Source: Valencia hispanica (taxonomy: Eukaryota > Chordata > Actinopteri > Cyprinodontiformes > Valenciidae). Taken from it: DNA of 64,000 nucleotides. Below are positions 12,701-24,700 of this stretch, piece after piece. The stretch is taken from the NCBI GenBank assembly GCA_963556495.2, contig OY747704.1:7929001-7993000 (forward strand), read 5' to 3'. Below the pieces are notes generated by a model, which did no database searches, had not been told where the DNA came from, and worked only from the letters and a program-made list of their open reading frames with translations. Numbering within the stretch: the stretch's first letter is position 1; every line of letters begins with the position of its first letter. Position numbers and translations under genes: made by a program.

Positions 12701-15700
12701 ATTGCAAATGCCATTGCTTTAGCCTCAAGTGTACACAGTTGTCCATGCAAATGTGAGGACCAAAATAATTGACTAATTAACCATTTGAAGCTAAACAAAA
12801 TTATCTTTTGCTCCCTATGCTGTATTCTTCACATTTTTGCTAAATATAGACAGGAAGTTAACATTATTCTGCCAGGAAAAGTGTAATCATATCTGTAATG
12901 CACCAGCCTCCCCAGATTAGTTGTACCACATCTTACAATGTTGAAATGCAACATGCACAGTGTTCTGGAAGCTCCCGGTTTCAATGCATATCTGGGAGCT
13001 ACCAAGCTCCTCCTTCCGTGTCCAGGCTCCAGCTCCTAGCTCTGACTGTCTGCCCTCTGAACTCAGTCCTCAGTCTCTGGTTGCTCCCTCGCCAATCCCC
13101 CTGAACCTCCACTGGAAACACTCAGACATCCGGGACTCCTGTCTCCGCTCTCTGTTGCTTCATTTCTCATAATTTACAGTAAGATCAATCAAACCATTCA
13201 AAACGTATCATCCTGGACAGTAAATCAACTCTGGACTTGTCTCTCTACAGTATCACTGTTTCCGGTTTCTCCCGTGAAGCTTTCTTGGTTGCTGGTCATC
13301 TTCCACACTTTCAATAAACATTTTAAATCTGCTTTGTGTTTTGTGTTCTGCATGTGGGTTAGGAAACTGACAACCTTTTTGACAAATTATCCATATAATT
13401 TTCCTGTTTTTTTAATAATGCGAGTCACAACGAATGTTGTCTTAAGGCACTTTACATAAAAAAAAAACTTACAATAAACATTCCACTCTATAAATGAATA
13501 CAGTCAACTCAGTCCAGTCACAGATTCCAAGTCAATTACAAACATTCAAAATTGATTCTTGTTACGCATTTATAAATGCAGTCAAGTTCACTTTATCTAT
13601 CTAGGGAAACCCAGCCCATTGTATCAAGTCACTGACTTTGCAGCAATCTCTCTCTATAATGGGCATGTAATAACAGTGTACAGTTTACTGTATTAATTTC
13701 TTAACTTTGCAGCAATCCTACATACTGAATATGTATGTAGCGACAGAGGAAGTGAACGTCTTGCAGAATCTTGCTCATTGTGAGCGATGAGAGCACAAAA
13801 CATTGTAAGGTTCTTTTAGGCATTGAAATATCTTGTCAGTATGACAGCCTAACTCAATAAGTGTTGAAGGGGTCAATCATCTTGTATGATTTAACCTAAC
13901 CATACTTATCCAATCCCCATTAATGTTTGGGAGCAAATCAGGATTACCAAATCCTAAAATAGATCATGTTTGAGCCTTTAAATATTATGTATTTATCCAT
14001 AATGCAATAAATTAATTAAATATTTTTTACTTATTTTATTTTTGAAGGGACTAGTGTTTGGGGTGAATGGACACTGGACACTTCAACATTTGTAGACTAA
14101 GCTCATTTGCAGTGCTTGTTTGTGTACTGCTCCATTATTTGGGATCTTCAAATAGGGTTTTTTGCTGTTATCCCACGCAGCAGTGACAACTTCTACAGAT
14201 TTTGTATATTCATATAATGACAACATGACAAATATCAACTTAGAACACAAATACAGGACATGCACTAATTGCCATAGTAATTTCTGTATTTTTTTATTAT
14301 ATTTTGTTTCCTTTCAGGTTAACATGTTTGTTGAAGGATTCCATGATGCCATGCTGCTTTATGCCATTGCATTACATGAAGGCATGAGGAATGGATACTC
14401 AAAGATGAACGGTACTGAGATAACCTCACACATGTGGAATAAAACTTTTGAAGGTAAAACACACTGCTCCTATTAAACTATCAATAAAACTGATCAAACT
14501 AAAGTATAATACAAAAGCAAAATTAAACCAAATATGAAAAAATACCCACTGGCTGTAATTTTAACAATGTCTTTCAGCTTATAAAATGTAATTTTCTCCA
14601 AGTAGCCTGGAACGTAGCCAGTGAAATAAGTAGTGAAGATGTACGTTTTTTCAGTCCAAGGACTGCAGGTTGTGAAAATCCATTCTGTGCACTCTGTGCT
14701 TGTTTCTTCTTCAGATTCATTTCAAGTCTTCCAGAACCATAAACCCAGGCAAACTTTACTTTTGGCTTGGTGTTTTTGGGGTGATGTGCGGAACCATTCT
14801 GTTTCCAAACATGGTGTTTCAATGGCATCCAAAGAGTTCAGCTTTGATTGTTAAGTACCTTGAGATCATATTTATTGGGAATTGGCGCCATAAACATAAA
14901 CTGAATAAAAATTCTAAGACACTTACATTATTATAACTAATTTAAGAGAAAATACTAACAATTAGTAAGTAGTATGGGTCTCACCAGTACACAGTGAATT
15001 TGAACTTTTAACTTGAAGCAGGGGTTTTAGAATTCCCAGCAGCAAATATAGCCCAGAGCAATCAGCAAGATAAATGACACTGGGGTTCATACCCAAGGTT
15101 CATACATTAGGTGATTTTTTTTTACTGAAGTGCTGTACTTTGCCAAATGTTAAAACTTTAACCGTCCATCCATCCATCCATCCATCCATCCATCCATCCA
15201 TCCATCCATCCATCCATCCATCCATCCATTTTCTTCCGCTTATCCGGGGTCGGGTTGCGGGGGCAGCAGCTTAAGCAAATAAACCCAGACTTCCCTCTCC
15301 TCAGCCACTTGTTCCAGCTCCTCGGGAGGAATCCCAAGGCGCTCCCAGGGCAGCCAAGAAACATAGTCCCTCCAGTGTGTCCTGGGTCTTCCCCTGGGTC
15401 TCCTCCCGGTGGGACGTGCCCAAAACACCTCACCAGGGAGGCGTCCAGGAGGCATCCTGACCAGATGCCTGAGCCACCTCAACTGACTCCTCTCGATGTG
15501 GAGGAGCAGCGGCTCTACTCTGAGCCCCCTCCGGATGACTGAGTTTCTCACCCTATCTCTAAGAGAGAGCCCAGGCACTCTACGGAGGAAACTCATTTCA
15601 GCCACTTGTATCTGTGATCTCGTTCTTTCGGTCATCACCCAGAGTTCGTGACCATAGATGTGGGTAGGAACATAGATCGACCGGTAAATCGAGAGCTTCG

Positions 15701-18700
15701 CCTTTCGGCGCAGCTTCAACACGACAGACCGGTACAGTGCCCGCATAACTGCAGTCGACTGGACATCGTCGGACTCGCCTCAACCCACGGCTCTGGAACC
15801 CGTCTCCTCGAGAGGGGTTGGACTCTCTTCCACTCTGGAGTTTCCCTCGCTGAGAGGCACCGAGCTAGGGTGGGCATACTTGTTGCCCCTCATCTCGGCA
15901 CCTGTACGTTGGGGTTTACCCCAGTGAACGAGAGGGTAGCCTCCCTCCGCCTACGGGTGGGGGGAAAGGTCCTGACTGTTGTTTGTGCTTATGCGCCAAA
16001 CGGCAGATCAGATAACCCACCCTTTTTGGAGTCTTTGGAGGGGTTGCTGGAGAGTGCTCCTCCCGGGGACTCCCTTGTTCTGCCGGGGGACTTCAACGCA
16101 CACGTGGGTAATGACAGTGAGACCTGGAGGGGTTTGGTTGGGCGGAATGGCCCCCTGATCTGAACCCTAGTGGTGTCTTGTTATCGGACATCTGTGCTCG
16201 TCATGGATTGTCCATAACAAACATAAGCATAAAGGTTCAAGCATAAAGGTGTCCATATGTGCACTTGGCACCCGGACACCCTGGGCCACAGCTCGATGAT
16301 TGACTTGGTCGTCGTCTCATCTGATCTGCAGCCGCATGTTTTGGACACTCGGGTGAAGAGAGGGGCTGAGCTGTCCACTGACCACTACCTGGTGGTGAGT
16401 CGGCTCCAATGGTGGGGGAGGACGTCGAACAGACCTGGAAGGCCCAAACGTGTTGTGAGGGTCTGCTGGGAACATCTGGCAGAGTCTCCTGTCAGAAGGA
16501 GCTTTAACTCACACCTCCGACAGAACTTCGAACACACCACGGGAGGCGGGGGACATTGAGTCCGAGTGGACCATGTTCCGCGCCTCCATTGTCGAGGCGG
16601 CTGACCGAAGCTGTGGCTGAAAGGTGGTCCGTGCCTGTCGCGGCGGCAACCCCCAAACCCGCTGGTGTACACCGGTGGTAACGGATGCTTTCAGGCTGAA
16701 GAAGGCTGCCACCAACACTGTTTACAGTGGGGATGGTGTGCTTCTGACCTCGACGCGGGACGTTTTGGGTCGGTGGATGGAATACTTCGAAGACCTCCTC
16801 AATCCCACCGGCACGCCTTCCAATCTGGAAGCAGGGTTTGGGGACTTTGGGTCGGGCTCTCCAATCTCTGGGGCTGAGGTCACAGAGGTCTTCAAAAAGC
16901 TCCTCGGTGGCAAGGCTCTGGGGGTGGATGAGATTCGACCGGAGTTCCTCAAGGTCCTGGATGTTGTGGTGCTGTGTTGCTTAACGCGGCTCTGCAATAT
17001 TGCGTGGACATCGGGGGCAGTTCCCTTGGATTCGCAGACCAGGGTGGTGGTCCCCCTGTTTAGGGACCACAGAGTGTGTTCCAACTACAGGGGGATCACA
17101 CTTCTGAGCCTCCCTGGTAAGGTCTATTCAGGGGTTCTGGAGAGGTGGGTCCGACGGATGGTCGAACCTTGGATCCAGGAGGAACAATGCGGTATTTGTC
17201 CTGGCCGTGGAACCCTGGACCAGCTCTACACCCTCAGCAGGGTCCGGGAGGGTGCGTGGGAGTTCGCCCAACCGGTCTACATGTGTTTTGTGGACTTGGA
17301 GAAGGCGCTCGTACGTGTCCCTCAGGGAGCCCTGTTGGGGGTACTGTGGGAGTATGGGGTACCAGGCCCCTTGATACGGGCTGTTAGGTCCCTGTACGAA
17401 CGGTGCCAGAGTTTGGTTCGCATTGCCGGCAGTAAGTCGGGCTTGATTCCGGTGAGAGTTGGACTCCGCCAAGGTTGCCCTTTGTCACCGATCCTGTTCA
17501 TAACTTTTATGGACGGGATTTCTAGGCGCAGCCAAGGTGTTGAGGGGATCCATTTTGGTGGCCTCAGGATCGGGTCTCTGCTTTTTGCAGATGACATGGT
17601 CCTATTGGCTTCATCGGAACGTGATCTACAGCTTTTGCTGGAGCGGTTCGCAGCCGAGTATGAAGCAGCTGGGATGAGAATCAGCACCTCCAAATCCGAG
17701 GCCATGGTCTTGAGCCGGAAAAGGGTGGTGTGCCTTCTCTGGGTCGGGAATGAGGTCCTTCCCCAAGTGGAGGACTTTAAGTATCAGGGGGTCTTGTTCA
17801 CTTTAACCGTTTTACAAGCAAATGATGATAGACTGGCATTTGCTTGATGTTTTCTTTAAGAATGATACAGTATTTTGTGTACAAATTATTGTGTTTTGTT
17901 CAGAAGTTTTTAAAACCTAAACTAGTTTAGGTATAAGGTTTTAGTTTTTGGTGGTTTTATTATCCAAAGTATCTGATAAAGACCAGGGGTCTCATTTATA
18001 AAACTTTGCATAGAATCATTACTAAAACCGTGCTTGAGCTCAGCAACTTTTTTTTACTTACGCCTAGTAAGTTTCGGATCTATCAAACTCGGAGTACGCA
18101 CAGCTGCACGCACTTTCCGCTTTATAAATCCCACTCTCCCTAGAAATGTGCGCAGGTGTTTTTGGATCATATCCCGCCTCCTACACACCCACTTTCTCCC
18201 ATAAACGATCCATGCAAAGTGTCTAGTGAATATTCTGCATCGACTTATAGAGCGTTTCACGGGTAACCATGGCAACCGAGAGGTGGAGAAAGTATTTCCG
18301 CTGAGACAGCTGCAGGCTCGTAGAGGCACAGTAAACTGTTTTATTTCAATCAATCACTCAATCAGCGCTTTACTCAGCCGAATGCAGCCAAAGTGCTTCA
18401 CATTAAAAGACAAAAATACAGTTGTAAAAAGAAAATGTGTGACAAGAAGAGAGTAAAAAGGTTTAAAAATGTAATAATAAAAGCAGCACAAGCAATACAA
18501 AAGATAAGAACAATAAAGTTTCAATTAGGCCTATATGATTACTTCTTGTAGCAACACTAAGACTGGGATTTATTAAACCAAATAAAACTAGATATTTAAA
18601 GCCTTACAGAAAAGGTGCGTTTTAAGTCTACGTTTAAAAAGTATCATCCTTGCAAAATATTGATTTGGGGTCACAAACAAACGGAAGAGATGCAAGTGAC

Positions 18701-21700
18701 GCAGCGTTGATGCAGCAGCGTTCCTGATATAAATAACAAGAGCGGGGGATGGGATGGACGGTTCCAGCGGCTCAGTAGATCCAACACCGGGTCCAGTTCA
18801 GCACATAGATCTAATAAGACTGCTTTAAGGAATCTACATCGGGTCCCCCATCCAGATGCTTCCAGTGGTGTGATCTACAATGAGCGCCAGCATCCATTGT
18901 GCATCATTATGCAGGGGATGCTGCAGTATTCATACTTCACACAATTAATTCACCAATAATTCACCAATAAGTGCAATTTCTATATATTCTGATAAATACA
19001 TATGAACATACTGTGATATAATTCTTATGTGCAACATATTTTCATTCAGATTCTCATTTTTATTCTCAGTTCAGAGATGGGATGGGGGGGACTGCTGGTT
19101 GTGTGTCTGTGTGCGCAAAGCTCAACAAGTTTGAAATTGTGTCTTTCATTTTCTTTTTTGCCATCTCTCCTGCTGCGCTGTCAGTGTCCTCTGTGTCCAC
19201 AAAGTGCGGAAGCAAGATCCTTAGTGTGCTTAAAGTTGCGCACATTTTTCCATCACGTTTTTTTGTATAAATCCCAAACTTTGCGTATAAAGTTGCTTAT
19301 GTAGTTTTCAGACCCCATTTTGTGCGTAAGCAAGCTTTATAAATGAGACCCCTGATCATTTGTTAATAACCCTAGAAGTTACATAAGGTGTACTTCCTTT
19401 TAACAGTAAGGTACTGTAAATGTTTTCTTTTTTATCATGATGAATAGGAATTGCTGGTCAGGTATCCATAGATATCAGTGGTGATAGAGTCGGAGATTTC
19501 TCTTTGATGGCCATAACCAACAGTGAAGCCGGTACCTATGAGGTAAGCAAAATACCAAAAAGAACCCTGTAAAAGTAAAGTACCTTGTATCTGTCCTAAT
19601 AGATTAAAGATGGTAAAGGTTTGTGAATGTAATGTATAGATTTCTGATTTACAGGTGGTAGCCAACTACTTTGGGAAAAATAAAACTTTTCAGCTGTTGC
19701 CTGCCTTCAACAATGATCATTTTACTCTGAAAAGAAGACAGAAGGTGCCACAAAAAGAAAAAGAAGTGGAAAATAATTCATGTAAACAAATGTCTCTGTT
19801 TCAAGAGTTCAAAAAACTTTCAGCTTGATTGGTTTGATAGTGTGTATGTTTGGGTTTTTCTTAACAATTTTTCTCATAATTAGGTGGACTGGGAGTATCT
19901 GCCTTAACTGGAGTCACAGTTGGTGCTGTTCTTGGAGCTGTAATGCTGATAGCATTCTACTTTTTCAGGTAACAGTAGCTCAGCTCTGTCAGCTGCCGAA
20001 GAATGTTTGTTTCAAATCAACAAATTAATATAGATTAATACATTCCAATGGCAATTATTACCAAAATTGATAATTTAGATAAAAATGACCAAGTCTGGGC
20101 TCCACCTGATTATCATTAAATAATAGCCAACTAGTTTTCAGTCTCAGTTATTGTTTATTAATACCTGCCTGACAAGGCTTAGGTATTAAACAAAAATTGA
20201 TGAAGGCTTAAGTTCTGCACTGACATTCTTGAACATCATGGATATAAAGTAAAAACTGAAACCTTCTCTTCAATATGAGTTTATTAATGAAAATAATTCA
20301 ACCATCTAGTAAAAATACTTTCATCATTCTTTCATTTTTACAAAGTAGTTTAGTTGAGTGTTGCTTGCTTAGTTAGCTTGTTGATAAAAGTAATAAACTA
20401 CCAAAAAGTAAAACAGTAAAAATGAACAAATAAGAATAGAACCAATACAATGATACAATACAAAATAATTCATTGCTCATACTGAACAATTCATATTGAA
20501 CTGTGAATGCTAAAAAAAAAAAGTTTATTTTGAGAAATTTGGTGTGAGGCCAAAATCAGCTTTCAGTTAATTAAGATTAGTTTGGAATAAAATATGTTGT
20601 GAATAACTCACACAACAGAATCAAAATATCTAAGAAAAAAATATGTAAGAATAAAACATGAACTAACTCATAGACTGATATATAGTAATATCACAGTTCA
20701 GTATGAATATATATGTTCAAAGTCCAAGCATTGTATGAAGAGTTTGGTATGAGGCCATATTAGCTATTGCTACTTAAGATTTGTAATTTAAGTAATGTTT
20801 CATTAAATAATTTTTAAAATATTAAATTATTAAAAATGACCAAAAGCCTCGCAGAGGTATTCAGTACTCTTGAAATTGTTAAGATATTGGAATATGATCA
20901 CAGAACAATCAAAGGTTTTGTTACAAGTAGGCAACAGGGTTGCAAGAAATGAGTTGAGAAAAAAGACACACATTAACTGTAAAGGATTCAAGAAGAATTA
21001 AAGCTGCTGTCCAGAGTATTTGAGGGAGAGAGAGATTTTTTGAATTCCACTACGAAGATCCCTCCCAAAACATCCCCTCCCCTCTCGCTCCCTCTAGCCT
21101 AACCTCAACAATTGTGCGTGCACATCACCTGTGGTGTCAGAGCGGGTTAACAGGAAAGCAGCAAGCGCTATCGCTCATCACCCGATTGTATTTTGTTATG
21201 AACATTTTGGAGATGAGCAACTTCTCCATGGCTGACACTCTCTTCCAATATGGCAACTGTAAACACGAGCGGCCTGTGCGCAGGGCCCCATCCTCACAGG
21301 TTTGCGCGATGCACATGTAAGTTGATTGACACCCTATGAGGCGGAAACTTGAATTCTATTGGCTAAAAAAATTCACAGGTCAGTGTGAAATGAATAGTGG
21401 TCTGTGGGAGGAAAGGGGGACTTAGGAAGAACAACAAATGTTGTGGAGCACTAGCCATTTATTACAGTATTGAACCCCACTATCATTTTAAAGATTTTTA
21501 ACACTTTGATACATAAATATATTCTCTGCAGCTTTAAGCGTGAAGGTACCAGGAACCCATTATCTTCCAGCTCTGTCATATTGTATTACTGCAACCTACC
21601 TAGAGTACCTTGAAGTACAAGATGCTCAATGCTCAGACATGGCCATGGTAAGGAAGGCTGTAACCTGACCACCACCGAACAAAACACATAAGCTGAAGCG

Positions 21701-24700
21701 TCTAGAATGTCCCACAAAAAATCTGAAGACAGATTTCTTTTAAACGTTTTATGGACTGATGACATGAAGATGACTCTTGATGCACCAGATGGATGGGTCT
21801 GAGGCTGGATCAGTAATGGGCAGAGAGCTCCACTTCAAGTCAAATGACAGCAAGGAAGAGGTGGGGTTTTGGTATAGGCTGGTATTACTAAAGATGAGCT
21901 AATTGGACCTTTACAGGTTGAAAATTGGCTCAAAATCAACTCCCAAGCCTACTGCCAGATTTTAGAAGACACTTTCTTCAACCAGTGGTACAGGAAGAAG
22001 TCTGCATCTATCAAAAAGACCACAATATTTATGCAGGACAATGTTCCATCACATACATTCAAGTACTCTTCTGGATGGCTAGCCAGTAAAGGCGATAAAG
22101 GTGAAAAACTTATGACATGAGCCCCTTCCTCACCTGACCTGAACGCAATTGAACTTGTGGGTAGTTCTTAAATGGGAGACTTACGATGCGTTATGGTTTA
22201 GTTATGCTTTCTGACCATCATGCAGAACATCACTAATGAAACCAGTTTGAAAAAATAATGATAATGATTGTTGGAACCAGGAACACTGCACAGAGGAATG
22301 GAAGGAGGAAGAACTGCAGGATAGGAAGTTCAGAAGGTAATAGTCTTGGATTAATACTGAATGTTTGATAGTACTCAAGATCGGCTTACTTTTCAGGTGG
22401 TGGAGTTGACGCCAGGGAGGAATAACAAGGAGTACGGGATATCTGTGAGATCTTTCAGAGGAGTTCTTGGAGACACGGAAATGGAGGATCTTGAGTGAGC
22501 ACTGTTTTCTGAGGGTTGATAGGCAGAGCTTGGAGCTGGAGTAAGGACACAGGTGAACCAGGAGCCAGGAGGGCTGTCAGACATGGATGGAGGAAACCAG
22601 AGCTTACAGCAAAGCTGGAAAACGGATCACAAGGAGATGACTTGGAGAACATCGAGGAGATGAGGTGGATGGGATGGATGACTCGCAATCTGAAAGAAGG
22701 GAATTGTCAAAAAGGAATGGGCGGTGCATCTACACCGTATCCCTCCCAGTCGACTACATACAGGAGTTAACGATCCGTTGGACCGCGTGGGCTTGGTGCC
22801 CGTCAACATCCAGTGGGGAGTTTGAAGGAGGGCATAAAGTGATGTAACTCCGATATCCTTTTTATCTGAGGGAAAGAGAGGTGGTTGGTAACCAACAGAT
22901 AGTTCAAAGGGAGACAAACCAGAGGACATATAATGGACATATTCGATCCAGGTTATTTGACTCCAATCGGAGGGGTTGGAGGATGTAACACAATGGAAGG
23001 CTACTTTGAGTTCTTGATTCAGTCTTTCAGTGATGCCATTGGATTGAGGATGGTAATGAGAAGTAAGACTGACCTTGGCGCTGAGAGCTGAACAGAAGTG
23101 TTTCCAGACTTGAGAGATGATAGGATGTCCTGAGGAATTCCATGGAGGCGGACAACATGTTTGACAAGGAGCTGAGCTGTTTGGAGAGCTGTGCGGAGTT
23201 TCTTTAAAGCGACACTATGTAAGTTTTGCTCTCGGGGTCCCCCTACAGTTGGGAAAAATTTATTGTTTTCTACTACTGTCGTAAAATTATGAGAGTTATG
23301 GTTACACCAGGGGATTCACATGCATTGACAAGCGATACCCTTTAACATTACAGATTTTCATGTCTTGGGCAACCTTCGTTGCGTGTCAAATGTCTTCATC
23401 CCAGGTACATTTTCTATATTTCAGCATGTCATATGTACAGCGGCATAGAGCTGTCAGCCATATAATAAAGAAATTAGACCGCATCACGTTATAACGTGAT
23501 AGTTTATTGTAAAAACGTGAAACTATCACGTTATAACCTGATAGTCATGTTTTTACAATAAACTATCAGGTTATAATGTGATACTCTTCACGTTTTTACA
23601 ATAAACGATCATGTTATAACGTGATACTCTTCAAGTTTTTACAATAAACTATCACGTTATAACTTGATACGGTCTAATTTCTTTTTATATGGCTGACAAC
23701 TCTTTGCCGGCGAACATATGAATACAATTTTATGTTTTTTTTTGTTTCTTCAAACGCCAAAAGATCGTCTAGCTCACGTTTAGAAGCCAGCGTCATTATA
23801 GCAGCCTATTGGCCAATGCTTCTTTTTTTTAAAGGCTTTGTGGCCACAGGGGCCTTTATTTGACAGTGGATAGGGGGGCGGAAGTGAGGTATGCCGTAAA
23901 GCAGCAGTCGAATTTTGTAGATCTTTTTGTGCACAGGTTACTACCCGCACCCCGAAGTTACATACTGCCAGTAAAAGGGATACAGACCCTGTCAGGCTAT
24001 GGCATGCGTGTCATTCAACCTATTGTAAGTCGATGTAACATCACAAGGGTCTTGGAAATATATGATGAAAGTTGAAAAACTACATAGTGTTGCTTTAAAG
24101 GATGGCAAGATTTTTAAAAACGGTCAATGATGGTGAGAATGGTCGTCATTCCTCTGGATGGTGGTAAGAAAGTTATAAAATCTAGGGCTATGTGGGATCA
24201 ATGGCGTTGTGGGATGGAAAGAGGTTGTAGTAATCCGACTGGGAGATTATTGCTTGTTTTACAGTGAGCACAGATGGGGCAGGCAGAGAAGTAGTCTTTG
24301 ATGTCTTTGTGAAGGGACAGCTGCCAGAATCTTTAAGGGTGATGGTACGACTGATGCCGGGATGGCAGAAGAACTTGGAGGTGTGAATCAAGTACCATAC
24401 CATACCATATCAAGTTTATTTTAAAGCGCACTTTATGACAGCATGAGAGCTGTCCAAGGCGCTGCACATTTCAAAACAAACATACAGTATACAGATAAAA
24501 ATAAGATAATAATCAATACATAAAAAAAATAAAATCAATTTAAAAGACAATAAAATATAAAATAGATCAAATAAAATTAAGTCGAAGGAAAGGCTAAAGA
24601 ATAAAAGTAAGTTTTGAGTCATGACTTAAAGTGCCAAAGGGTTGGCGTCAGCCTTACTGGAAGCTGAATACGATTCCAGAGTGAAGGACCACAGACTGAA

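Larger units (their letters stand above)
10154..14317 (+). other. npr3-like intron 3
   Basis: Starts gtacgt, ends ctttcag. It holds the transposon-gene relic at 11940-12760, a possible LTR at 12900-13370 and an L2 tail at 13434-13760. The stretches 10160-11930 and 13770-14310 contain only short unsupported frames. Confidence 0.85.
15155..17810 (-). mobile_element. Twin-primed LINE insertion with inverted 5' part
   Basis: An identical 11-bp target-site duplication, ACTTTAACCGT, flanks the block at 15155-15165 and 17800-17810. Reading leftward from the left edge of the 3' part: a (TCCA)n tail at 15166-15228 (ATGG repeats on the minus strand) follows the C-terminal coding region at 15240-15760 on the minus strand. 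The rest, 15760-17799, is the endonuclease and reverse-transcriptase region in the opposite, plus, orientation. The plus part stops at FKYQGVLF and the minus part resumes at MRALYRSVV, so together they are one element with an inverted 5' segment and a short breakpoint deletion. This is the product expected from twin priming. The element is non-functional, with frameshifts and an internal deletion, and probably belongs to the RTE-like group. Confidence 0.88.
14454..19447 (+). other. npr3-like intron 4
   Basis: Starts gtaaaa, ends tgaatag. It contains a Tc1 fragment, an L2 tail, the twin-primed LINE (15166-17799) and the Harbinger-like element (17984-19354). 14915-15150 shows nothing recognisable. 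Confidence 0.85.

Noticed and set aside
15158..15433. Minus-strand frame ending in WMDG repeats as a protein
   Set aside because: It is an alternative frame of the LINE C-terminus running into the ATGG repeat tail.
23447..23703. Regularly spaced palindromes as a CRISPR-like array
   Set aside because: Spacers are near-identical to each other and not unique, units vary, there are no cas genes, and the context is a vertebrate intron inside a transposon.
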